From the NCBI GenBank assembly GCA_015680685.1, contig MNCI01001841.1:80181-122943 (forward strand): DNA of 42,763 nucleotides, read 5' to 3'. A model generated the notes under the pieces. That model did not search any database. It had not been told where the DNA came from and saw only the letters and a program-made list of their open reading frames with translations. Source of the stretch: Gnetum montanum. Its lineage: Eukaryota; Streptophyta; Gnetopsida; Gnetales; Gnetaceae. Below are positions 21,114 to 31,040 of the stretch, in pieces. Within the stretch, counting starts at the first letter, position 1. Each line of letters starts with the position of its first letter. Position numbers and translations under genes: made by a program.

Positions 21114-21999
21114 TGATGAGTGGCGAGGTATCCCTATGCCCAACCATATGAATCACAAGCGTTCACGTGTGACCCAGTCAAATTCCGAAGACTACAAGAA
21201 CTTATGTACATAGAATTCTAGCTAGTAAAACCTCAATTAGAATGGTCGTTGTCCTCTCAACCTCACTTGTGACATTCTAGAATGAAGCTTAAGTAAGATT
21301 AAGGCATATGATTTTTATAAGTTTTCTTTTTATCTTTAACGTCTAATTCTTCTAGAGTAGGAAATGAAAGGCTATAAAATTTTACAATTACTCTACTCTA
21401 TTGCTTAACTATCCCTAGCATAAACAACTAATCCCATCCTTTGTGCATATCCTGAGCATGTCCTAACAACTACTGGGTTACCAAATGTTAGGCATCATTG
21501 GGTTACCAAGTGTCAGATATATGTTCAAGATGGTTGTGCTTATGGTTCTCATAAACTATAAAAAGGATTGTAACTATAAAGAGATAATAATAAAAGCTTT
21601 AGAATTATTAAAATATTAACATATTTTAATTCTTAAGTAGTTTTATCCAAATGTTGCAAGGAATGTTCCAACAGCTCATATTTATTGCTGGTCACACCAA
21701 TGGGCTCAAGTACATTAGCGCTTGAATAAAGAGTTGTACACTCTTCAAACTCCTGTTGCGGGCACTTGGGAATTATTCTAACTTTTACGGAGACAAACTA
21801 TAAGAGCTTCACTACAACTTGAATAAAAGATGTCATAAGTGTGGTAGGTGCATGCATATTTATAGCAAAAAATGGACTCTATGTTGACGAGGCCACGTCA
21901 ACACTTGGAAAGATGCATCGACAGGTCACATCGATGTGGCCACGTTAACGAGGCTTCATCAACATGGCCTAGTCGATGTAGTCACGGGATGCTTCATCA
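21114..21999 (-). mobile_element. 5' LTR of Athila-like element A
   Basis: Bounded by TGATGAG (21114) and TTCATCA (21993-21999) as inverted ends. The minus-strand TATA box GCTATAAATA lies at 21866-21857, so U3 up to the TATA box is about 130 bp. That short U3 holds a palindrome cluster different from the L1 and solo LTRs (TGTTGACG and CGTCAACA at 21882-21903). Diverged 33-bp-type units (GGGTTACCAA) lie near 21475-21515. The R-U5 end is the best conserved part. The partner 3' LTR is lost with the left end of the element, so insertion age and target duplication cannot be read. Confidence 0.85.
21857..21990 (-). promoter_or_regulatory. LTR promoter of element A with its own palindromes
   Basis: TATA box at 21866-21857 on the minus strand. 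Upstream lie TGTTGACG (21882-21889) and CGTCAACA (21896-21903), a perfect inverted repeat around AGGCCA; CATCGA and TCGATG (21916-21921, 21931-21936); GTGGCCACGTTAACGAGG (21936-21953); and AGTCGATG near 21971-21978. The ACGT-containing arms resemble plant bZIP-type sites, which is inference only. Confidence 0.6.
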
Positions 22000-22240
22000 T
22001 GATGTAATAAATTCAACTCCAAGAGTCAATATGAGTTGATCCACAAGGATGGAAAGAAATACATTCCTTCACCATACGACTATATTGAGTTATTTGAATT
22101 CCATATATACATGTTGGTGTAGTTAATAAGTGAAAATGATGATGGTGAAGTGAGTAAAAATGCTAGCTTAGAATCACACCTAGAGGGTCAACATGAGTTT
22201 TGAGCTTATTACAAGCTAGATACATTTTTAGTAGACCTTT
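22000..22240. other. Flank of element A, no feature recognised
   Basis: Short noncoding stretch between the outer edge of the LTR of element A and the gag remnant of the next element. No target duplication can be tested because the other end of A is missing. Confidence 0.4.
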
Positions 22241-22249
22241 TGTAATGAT

Positions 22250-23640
22250 TATCCCAAAGGTGACCATGTTCAACTCTATGCCTCCTACTTCAATAGTAAA
22301 CTAGACTCCCCCTGTAACCTCTACAAACCCAAGTTCTCAACCTACTTTCTTATCTACTTCACTATTTACTTTAGCACCTTTTATTATTGTGCCTCAACCT
22401 CCACCAGTAATTTCCTTCATGCCCCAACCTTTGACAACTGTGGTTGGTCCTTCTTCTAAAATACAAATTCTACACAAGTCATGTAATTCCTTTGTTTTCA
22501 ATACTGCTTGCATTGCTCATATCCATGTACAAAAATCATTCTCTCTATTTAATCCTCTTGTAGTGATAGTCACATGACCCCTCCAGTCTATACTGCTATC
22601 CGTTTCACAATCACCAACCATTCAACAACCATAAGTGTAATCCTCGGGAACTTTACAAGGCCTATATCAAGCCTTTTAACTCATCTAGAACCTTAATAAA
22701 AAGCTGCGAAACTCAAAACTAGTACAACACAAATGGCAAAGATCATGGACTTCTACCAAGATGATTCCTTTAGCCTTTTCATCTTCCAAATCACATTACC
22801 CATAGGCATGCCTATCCCAAACTTTATCAAATACAATGATGAAGGAGGCCCTAATGCACATCTTTTCATCTTCTATTATGAGTGCCTCCCATTATAAGCT
22901 TGACCTCACACAATACTACATAATTTTCCTATGTTCTTAAAAGGAAATGCTTTGGACTAGTGCTGAACCTTACTTAGAGGTTCTATATCCTCTCTTGAAG
23001 ACTTGATAAACCAATTTTTCAACCACTTCAAATACAACTTGAAGCCTTATATGATCTTAGATCAACTTATGAAGGTGAGGCAATGGCCACTTGAACTTGT
23101 CCAAAGGTTCATTTAGAGATGGAATGCAACCCTTAATGAAATTCCTGAGCCCATCCTTGAAATCCACCCTTTGGCCATCTTCAAGGGGGTAGTCAATGAC
23201 TTCATCAAGTCAAAGCTCTACTACATAGAATCCTAATTAATGACCTAATACTTTTTGCAAATTAAGAACATTGAGGAGGCTATAGAGGCTAGTAATAATG
23301 TAACCTATGTGACCTACAAAAACCAACACACTTAAAGTTTCCTATGAAATTTTTTGAGCTTCTAGAATAGTTGCTTAAAGACAATCATATTAAGCATAAG
23401 CAACTATTTGAGGAAGCTTGTAAGAGGCATGCTTGTCTTTGTAAGATAACTAGGGATCCAATGGTAGCAACCAAAGATGATCCAAAAGTGCCAAAGTACT
23501 TTAAACATGACAAGTTTTTCCATTATCATCAAATGGTCAGCCATGATACCAATTTTTTCCTACCATTGAAAGATGATTTCTAGAAGATGATCAACTGTGG
23601 AGAGCTGGTGTTGAATGAGACCAACTCTACAAATCCCAAC
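22250..23640 (+). pseudogene. Decayed Ty3/gypsy gag (element E2)
   Basis: Plus strand. A Ser/Thr/Pro-rich N-terminal region (22300-22650) leads to the gag core: PIPNFIKYNDEGGPNAHLFI (about 22810-22870), SISSLEDLINQFFNHFKYNL, LDQLMKVRQWPLELVQRF, RWNATLNEIPEP, AIFKGVVNDFIKSKLYYIES, then QIKNIEEAIEASN. The open frame 23371-23583 carries the conserved gypsy block just before protease, HDKFFHYHQMVSHDTNFFLP followed by LKDDF and MINCGEL (family form: CxYHxxxGHxTxxCxxLKxxIExLIxxGxL); the Cys residues of that block are replaced. Stops and frameshifts occur throughout. Confidence 0.72.
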
Positions 23641-24329
23641 AATAACTCTTATATCATAGCCTCATTCATAATAACCAAATGATAGTCCTCCCAAAAAATC
23701 ATTTTTCATCAAGGTACCACCAGCTAGTACTTGACCCCAGAATCTAAAGCCTAAAATAACCTTTATCATATGAGTATCACTACCTATAGCTTCCAAGGAG
23801 TCTTCTATTATATATGTTTCACCTGCAATGGCATCAACATCATGACCTAATCAAAATGTTACCTACCTAAGGCTAGGAAACCATTTGTTATTAGGGTGCC
23901 TCTACCATCTACGAACAAAGTTGTGACAAGCCATCACCAATGTTTATCCATTATGGTCTATAACTTAATAATAACAAGAAATCTCCACTGCAAGGATGAT
24001 GAAAGCAACCTATTATCAAACCAATAACTAAGCCTACCAAAGGTAGCCAACAATAAAAAACTTGCAAGCAAGCTAACCCACTAAAACCTACGCCAAGATT
24101 GGCCCCATTCATGAACTCCATTTCTTAAACTACATCAATTAGTCAACCAAGGAAGAATCAAAAACCAGGTATGAGCAACAAGTCCAAACCACATACATTA
24201 AGATATGAGCCAAACATATTAGGCAAAATGGAAGAAATTAAGACTACCAAGGTCAAAAATTCACATGCCAAGGAAAAGAATTTTCTCATGACGATGGAAT
24301 GAGACAAATGGTCCTTAAAGCAAAAGAAC

Positions 24330-24973
24330 ATGTCATTGAACTTATATGACCTAGTAATGACTTCTTCTCCTCATAGGAAAATGCTAGCTCAAATTTTAAC
24401 TTTTATTCCCATGAGTGAAGAAATACTTGCTAATAAAAAATCCATTCAATGTTTCATTGAGCAAACATCGCTTAGAGCAAACAAGCAACAACCCATACTC
24501 AAATTTCATGATAGTGAAGTGAAGATTGACCTATGAAATAGAGAACTACTATATGCTCCTCTCCTCATTACCATATGTATTGGCAAGTATAAGGTTCATC
24601 ATGTCCATGAAGATGACAAGGTAGTGACTAATATGGTTTTGTTTACCATTGTTGAGAAACTAGGCCTAAGTAAAAACATTTAGGAAACCTTTGCCTCTAT
24701 TCCTAAGTCACTCAATTAATCATGAGTGGTAGTAAGAGGTTATATCTCATTAGAATTTTTAGCTAGAGAATAGTTTTTAACATCTACGAATTTCCTAGTG
24801 ATTGAGGAAACACCCAGTTTTAACTTGATCCTAGCAAGGCCATGGTTAGCCAAGCTTCAACTAGTCTCATATTCTATACATTAGGAGATTTACTTACAAT
24901 ATGAGGATGGTGAAATTATGATTCATGAGGATAACACGTGCTTATCATCTGTTAACAATGTCAATGTTAAATG
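24330..24973 (+). pseudogene. Aspartic protease region of element E2
   Basis: Follows the gag in the same orientation. Recognisable at 24660-24973: VVVRGYISLEFLAREXFLTS (X marks a stop), FLVIEETPSFNLILARPWLA and SYSIHXEIYLQYEDGEIMIH. This matches the second half of plant gypsy retropepsin, with FNxxLxRPWL and the strand after it. The active-site half near 24540-24650 is too damaged to place. The open piece 24330-24536 (MSLNLYDLVMTSSPHRKM) is the linker before protease. Sequence after the TGA at 24971-24973 is unrelated, so RT, RNase H and integrase are missing. Confidence 0.62.
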
Positions 24974-25365
24974 AGGTTCAAAGGTGGAGTTTCAAGATGA
25001 ACTCCTGACACACAAGCTAAGGTCAACAACAACAACAATGTTAATAATGCCAACTCTAAAACATTAAATGACCAATGAGAACATCTACCACTTACCATAT
25101 TGAATAAGAGGAATGGTGAAACTAGGATTGCACATGAGAGATCCTTTGATCTATTAGAGATCAAGAGACAAATCCATCATAAGCATCTTATCCACTATTT
25201 CATCAAAAATTGTTTATTTACTTTTGCAACTTTATATCATGTTTTCCTATTTGTTTTGTTATTGTATCCTATCTTGAGATTATCTCATAATAAAGAACTT
25301 TTGGTTTTGGTGTGTCAAAACATTAAGAAAAATGGAAAACAAATTTTTTTGTATGTGTGTGTAGT
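24974..25365. other. Junction sequence between E2 and the copia LTR
   Basis: About 390 bp. An open plus-strand frame (25100-25384) starts with a charged piece (MNKRNGETRIAHERSFDLLE) and turns hydrophobic and T-rich. It could be a displaced piece of the polyprotein of element E2. No family recognised. Confidence 0.35.
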
Positions 25366-26042
25366 TGTTGTGCTTGAAATATAAGAACTTGGATTCAGTA
25401 AGGTTATGGATAAAGAATGAAGGATTCATCATGCAAAGGAATATGAAGAAAGACATCTTTGGGAAGTAGAATATGTCTTGGTAGAATTGGAGTGAAGTCA
25501 AACAAAGACATCTTCAAAAACAGCAAGATGTCTTTTATAAGGCAAAGATGTCTTTACAGAATGCAGACAAAGTCTAGAAAGACATCTTCCACAAGACAAA
25601 GAAGTCTTCCAAAATAAAGACTTCATAAAGACATGTTTTAGAAAACAAATATGTCTTCCTAGAATTGAAGAGAAATTTAGAGAGACATATCAGGCATGAG
25701 AAAGATGTCCCCCATGATTGTTAGTGACCATTCGCTAGCCATTGCATAAGTTTCAAGAAGGATCTAGAAACACAGCAACTATAAGAAGAGTTGATGTACA
25801 TTGGGAAATCTGCAGCCATATTGCATTCATTTTATAATTATTTGTAATCATTAAATTCTTTATTGCTCCTCATTGTTTTATGGTTTTGGCATTGTAAAGT
25901 GTGTTGTACCTAACTATACAAGGATCCACAAATTGAGTTGCAATTATCCCTTGTAATTCTTATTCTTGTTGCCCTACAAAGTTGATGTGCTTGCACTTGT
26001 TGGGATCCTATGGGATTGAGTTGTTGGTGTTGTGGTACAACA
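25366..26042 (+). mobile_element. Probable copia LTR
   Basis: Set by inverted ends TGTTGT (25366-25371) and ACAACA (26037-26042), followed after two bases by a PBS-like sequence and then a copia gag in the same direction. Inside is a cluster of AAGACATCTT or AAGATGTCTT motifs (25450-25710) and a TATA-like ACTATAAGAAG near 25778-25788. At 677 bp the length is reasonable for a plant copia LTR. No second LTR was found downstream, so the boundaries are inferred. Confidence 0.55.
25450..25710 (+). promoter_or_regulatory. Cluster of AAGACGTCTT-type palindromes in the copia LTR
   Basis: About ten copies of AAGACATCTT or AAGATGTCTT, the two CpG-deaminated forms of the palindrome AAGACGTCTT. Examples: 25450-25459, 25505-25514, 25525-25534, 25545-25554, 25579-25588, with weaker ones to about 25710. 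Spacing is irregular. They lie upstream of the TATA-like site near 25780. The undeaminated form survives at 28018-28027. Confidence 0.65.
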
Positions 26043-26043
26043 C

Positions 26044-26056
26044 TTTGGTGTGGAGC
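26044..26056 (+). other. Possible copia primer-binding site (initiator tRNA-Met type)
   Basis: TTTGGTGTGGAGC starts one base after the proposed LTR end and resembles the usual copia PBS TTGGTATCAGAGC with one base missing and two changed. Position and strand fit, but the match is weak. Confidence 0.35.
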
Positions 26057-26064
26057 TCAAGATT

Positions 26065-27790
26065 GTAAAGATTATGACAAATTTGACTTCATCTACTAGA
26101 AAGCCAGAATGCAAGGATTCTTTGAATCCATGGAGTTTGAAGTTTGGGAGTTAACCATGGAAGGCTACACTCCACCCATCAATGACACCACTAGCATCAT
26201 CAAGCCTCATAACAAATGATCTGAATAGGAAAAGGATAAGTTCATGTTTGATTCAAAAGCAAAAAATTATTTATATTATCCATTGAATAAATTCGAATTT
26301 AATAGGATAATAATATGTAAAATGGTCAAAGAAATTTTGCAAACTTTAGAAGCCACTTATGAAGGAACCTCTATCGTTAAGCAATCGAAATTCTTAGTTT
26401 TACAAAGTGAATATGATAAACTCAAGATAAATAAGGTGAGAAAATTAAGGATTATTTTTCTAGAGCTAATGATCTTATTGTAACAATTAGAGGAACAAGG
26501 ATCTACTTGAAAGTGATGTGATTATTAAGATGATTAGGACTCTCTAGCCTAAGTTTAGATTGAAGGTCATGACCATGGAAGAAATCAGAGACTTATTAAC
26601 TTTAAAATTTGAAGAGCTTCAAAGTGCTCTCATTACTTATGAAATGAATCTCATAAATGAAGGAGCTATTCAAGAAAGGCCCATTGCCTTAATGAATACT
26701 TCAAAGGAGAAGGAACTCAATGAGCATGATGAGGGTCGTAAAGATGAGATTACCTTTCTCACTAGGAAGCTACAATGACTAATTTCTTTGAAGAACAAAG
26801 GGGCACATCCACAAAGATTCAATCAGCTTAAAGGTAATAAAGAGGTAAGAACTTTTTAAATGTTAACTTATATTTTTCTTCTATAGAATGTTGGATGTGT
26901 GGAGGTAGAAGCCATGTGGCCTCTAAATATCCTAGTAGCTTTAGGATGCAATACAAGAATCAATCGCTTGAAGAAGTATAGAAGACCAAATTTTATACAA
27001 GTTGGGATGATGGGGAATAGAGTGAAGAAGAAGTAGAGGAAGATGCAAAAAATTCTCAACTCATCTACATGGCCCTCACTAATGGTGATTCATCAGATGA
27101 TGAACTAAATGATGATGGCAGGTTTGATTTATTGTGTAAAGAACTTTTGAATTTTCAAAATCTTTGTACTAAGTTAAATAAACAAGTTAATTCTAAAGAA
27201 CATGAAATATCCTTGTTAAATTTGACTATTTCTGATCTTGATAAACAACTCTCAAACCTCAGGGTTGAAAATGAGAAGCTAACCTTATCTTTAGAATAGG
27301 CTAAAGTGGAAGTTGTAGATGTTAAACTAATAAATGAAGGATTAACAAAGGGGAAGGAGTCCCTTCAAATGGTACTAGGACAAGGAAGAAGTCCACAACA
27401 TAAAAGTGAACTTGAATGTTGCAACTAAGAAGAGGAACCTAGCCAACCTTCATCCCACCTAAAGGAACCTCCAAGAAATAAGGACACTACATCAAGGTAA
27501 GCTCCTATCCAACAAAAAACCCCTCAAAGGTTTGGTTCTTCTTGTCAATTTTTTCAATAGGAGAATTAGATGTTATTATTGCAATAAGATTGGGCATAAA
27601 TAATGGGAGCACAATATAAAGTTTTATCAGATGATTACATGGGCATATCACAAGATGCCTTGGTTTTATCAAAGTGCACTGAGAAAGGGTTTTATGCAAG
27701 GTCACACAAAAGATTGGAAATCAAGTCAAAGAACCAAGGTTATCAAAAAGAAATGGGGAATTAAATGATAGGACCAAAAGAATTAGGATA
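26065..27790 (+). pseudogene. gag of a Ty1/copia element (UBN2 type)
   Basis: Plus strand, broken by stops. KARMQGFFESMEFEVWELTM (26098-26160) is the DUF4219-like N-terminus. FMFDSKAKNYLYYPLNKFEF and CKMVKEILQTLEATYEGTS (26240-26380) are the UBN2 gag core. TMEEIRDLLTLKFEELQSAL (26570-26630) is the segment before the zinc finger. A first zinc knuckle CWMCGGRSHVASKY (26889-26930) has its last Cys changed to Tyr by one G-to-A change. A leucine-rich coiled coil follows (27069-27299, with NLTISDLDKQLSNL). A second knuckle CYYCNKIGHK lies at 27571-27600. This order is typical of plant copia gag. Protease and the rest of pol are absent. Confidence 0.8.
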
Positions 27791-28017
27791 CTTTTACCAA
27801 TAAATTTGTAAGAGCAAGTCATGCCATGGACAATGGGGAAGTTTAGCTCAAAGGACATTCATCAAAAGAGGAAACCCATTCACTAGCTCTTTGAACTCCA
27901 TCAACTTCTAACAGCATGGCAGGTAGGTAAAGGTAAGCTTTTCTTTATGTTTTCAAGGTTTCTTAAAGACTATAAACCAATAGAAGCCTTCCAAAAGCTC
28001 ACCCTAATTTTTGACAA
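27791..28017. other. End of the copia gag and junction, no further pol
   Basis: Coding-like traces fade out by about 27930. Nothing resembling copia protease, integrase or RT follows, so the element is truncated or deleted here. Confidence 0.45.
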
Positions 28018-28228
28018 AAGACGTCTTTCAAAAGTGAGAGATGTCTTTCCAAAGATGTCTTTGAAATAACAAAGATGTCTCTTTGATTTTTCTATCATCA
28101 TAGGGAAGATGTCTTCTATAAATGAAAGATTTCTACTATGTTTTTAACATGCAAGAGAGATGTATTTCTATTGAAAAAGGTGTTTCATTTTTTATTCAAA
28201 GCCCTCATTTTCCCATAGCTATAAAAGA
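28018..28228 (+). promoter_or_regulatory. AAGACGTCTT palindrome cluster followed by TATA boxes
   Basis: Starts with the perfect palindrome AAGACGTCTT (28018-28027), then decayed copies AGATGTCTTT (28039 on), AAGATGTCTT (28053 on), AAGATGTCTC (28072 on) and AAGATGTCTT (28106-28115). The last copy abuts CTATAAATG (28116-28124). A second, stronger TATA box, GCTATAAAAGAC, lies near 28218-28229. The reading frame at 28275 begins about 50 bp further on. This looks like a promoter of the same design as the copia LTR, but the surrounding sequence is different. Confidence 0.5.
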
Positions 28229-28274
28229 CAAAACCTCTAATTTTGTCATATTCTTCCATAGAGATCCAATAGAG

Positions 28275-28994
28275 ATGACTAGGACTCAACCATTCATAGT
28301 ACTTTTGGTAGAGATGGCCCACAAGAAGGTTGGTACATCCAAAAATCCACCCAAGAAATGTGCAAGAGGAAGCTCTAGCAATGCACTACCTTCATACATG
28401 TCCTAGTTTTGCAATATAGACAGTCAACATAGGTTTGAATTTGCAAGAACCACTACCATTGTTTCTGAGTGTTCTCTTAATTTCTCATTGCATAGACAAC
28501 AAGCTTTGTTAGATTATTTCAAGCTTTTGAAGTGAACATCTTTCATTTCTATGAATTTTCTTGTCCCTGAAGTGTTAATTCATGAATTCTACTGTAATAT
28601 TATCATTTCTAATGCTATTGTTGGAGCATTCACATCCATTGTTGGTGGGATTATTGTTGAAGTCTCTCCTTAAATTGTAAATGCACTTCTAGGTATTTCT
28701 AGTTTAGATGTCTTTAGGGTTACCATAGAGTTTATGCATGACATTAACACAAATGCTATAATGCCCATGGCTCATGATGAATTTTGTGATGTTCTATTTG
28801 GGAGACATATGACATTTGATAGGGGTCATATCAAGCAAATCAAGATGACTCCTAATGCCTCCACCTTTTTACTTATTATTTTGTATAACATAATGATGAA
28901 GGGAGGTAGTTACAATTATCTACTACACAAGATTATCATTAGATCTAGGGAACACACTTTGTTGAGACATTTTGAGTCTCTATGCCAAGGATAG
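28275..28994 (+). pseudogene. Plant transposon-type ORF, one frame with three stops
   Basis: One frame runs from ATG 28275 (MTRTQPFIVL) or ATG 28314 (MAHKKVGTSKNPPKKCARGS) to TAG 28992-28994, with three in-frame stops in about 240 codons (the first at 28404). The N-terminus is basic and Ser-rich. The body has LLDYFKLLK, SMNFLVPEVLIHEFYCNI, IVNALLGISSLDVFRV, then MTFDRGHIKQIKMTPNASTF and LYNIMMKGGSYNYL. The layout (basic linker, L-x-E-F-Y-x-N strand, nuclear-type basic residues, late hydrophobic helix) resembles the putative plant transposon protein family often found as an extra frame in gypsy elements. I am not sure of this match. Confidence 0.4.
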
Positions 28995-30285
28995 AATCCT
29001 TAGGCACCCCTACCTCATCAACCTATTGATCTAGCAAAGGGATGTACCTATTCTAGAGTTTCCTTTACTTAAGGCACAAGAAAAGTCTTAGTGAGTATGC
29101 TTAGAAGAGGAGTTCTTTTCATGTGGTAGAAGTAGGACCCAGCACCAAACCTCTAGAGTAAAAGAAGGAAGCCTCACCATAGTCAAGAAGATCAAAATCA
29201 TTTGGAGATTAGATCAATTATTCTCTAAAGAAACATTTTTAACCCCTTGCCTGAGCCATTAGAAAGCTTTGTAGGAACCTCTCTTACTTGTGTAAGAGTT
29301 TGGCTAAAGTTGGGATTCGTTCTCCCTCTGATGGATAGGTATTTGAGGAGGTCATTACTCCTCCTATCTATCATAGTGAGGATGATGCTCCTATTCCTTA
29401 ATGTCATTCTTCAATAGCAGGCCCCTCACATAGTTATGACTTAGGGATAAAGTTAGATTCTAAGCTAGAGGCATTCCTAGTTGGTATTCAAGGGAAGCAC
29501 CATGCTTCCATGCAGCAACCAAAGCATCATGTTCCAGTCCCTCCTACTTCCAGTGCTCCATCTCATGTTGATGCTCTTAGCTCTATTGAGCAATGAGCTA
29601 TGGAGAGCATCTTTGGAACCACATCACCGTTCATAAAATTTGTGAGTACATGCATTTTGTAGTACATCACAAAGCTTAAAACATATGTTGTTAGATGACT
29701 GTAAGTCACTAGACCCTAGCATTGTGTTCCCCATTGTTTTGGATATCGGTATACAAGTAAGCTAAGGATTGCAGGACACTTGCACTATTGTTTTTGAGAG
29801 ATTGTAACTAGATTATGACCTACATGAACCTAGCATTATGTTTAAAGTACATTTAGAAATTGATTGCGATGTCATTTTTCATCACAATTCACTTGCAGTG
29901 TAGCCTGCAAGCGCACTACATTATGCAAGTACTTGTAGTGTGTAATTTTTGGAATACACACAACATAAACCACAATGAAAACTTTCAAAAGACTAGAAAA
30001 TGTCTATCTAGAAATACATGTGTAATGAGGTTCCTTCAAAACACAACATACTATATCCATAAAAGTGATCCTAGCCTACCTTTCCACCATCTTCTCAGAC
30101 ATGTGGGTCCAGAATCCAGGTGAGATCATTAACACGTGTCCTTGGGACATGTTAAATGTAGAATGCACATCCCAAATTTGGTAGTTGATCCTCCCCAAAC
30201 ATTTTGATCTCTTTGTCACTTCCCTCAAGTTTAGGGATTTGCTAGTGCCTAAAAAGAGTAGACATAGTTGATGGAAAAGGCATTG
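28995..30285. other. Decayed continuation of the transposon ORF, then noncoding
   Basis: From 28995 to about 29640 coding-like traces continue with stops and shifts (for example NPLPEPLESFVGTSLTCVRV near 29240-29300). From 29640 to 30285 no coding signal is convincing. The plus frame 29860-30123 has no motif. Confidence 0.4.
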
Positions 30286-30289
30286 TAGC

Positions 30290-31040
30290 AACATCTTTGT
30301 TGACGATCTCCATTTTCCTCATGATAATGTGGGGATAGTTTAGTGAATAGTCCTTCTCCAAATCAACAAGACCATGAGGGAAACGGACATCACATGAATG
30401 TGATGTGTCACAACCAAGAGATTTGTGTGAATTTCCTTGATCATAACTCTCTGTTGTGGGCTGAAGTTCCTATAAATCCATCCTGTTTCATTAGTCTCCA
30501 CCTTAGGCACTCTACTCAATAGCTATGTTTTTATATTTGGGGTGGCAATCACAAAATAATCCCACTACGGACAACCTGCCATGTTTAGTACTTGCCCCAA
30601 GATAAGCTCTATAAGTATATAAGTGGCATTACCAATCTCAACTACCTTTGAGACAAGTGATTTGTGATGATGCACAACATAGAATTAATGGGCCTCCTCC
30701 TCATAGTAACCAGGACTTCTTGTGATGATGAAATTTGGATAGTATTCTACAAGCTTATTAAGCATCTCAAGCCAAATAAGTTGCATCCAAGTGCTAAAGT
30801 CACATGGACTTTGCAAGGGGGCTGATCTCAACTTCACCTCCCTCTGGTGCTACTCCTCTTATGCCAATGTTTCTTGTGCATGTCAACATGCCTTTGCCTC
30901 CTATTCTCTAGTAGATTTTTGCACACTAGCCTAAGAGCTTTCTTGATATCTTCCTTTTGTTTATGCATACTCTTGTGCCTCCTACACTCTGCCAGATCTC
31001 CTCCTAGCATCTATTGCTAATGATTGAGATGATGTTGGTC
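30290..31040 (-). pseudogene. Unidentified minus-strand coding remnant
   Basis: Read on the minus strand from about 31040: a basic, Lys/Arg/His-rich helix (KSMHKQKEDIKKALRLVCKN, then LLENRRQRHVDMHKKHWHKR), then in one frame MQLIWLEMLNKLVEYYPNFI, ITRSPGYYEEEAH, KSLVSKVVEIGNATYILIEL and WIYRNFSPQQRVMIKEIHTN. Only a few stops interrupt about 180 codons, far fewer than chance at this base composition. I do not recognise the family. It may be another transposon ORF or a degraded host exon. It faces the transposon ORF at 28275. Confidence 0.35.
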
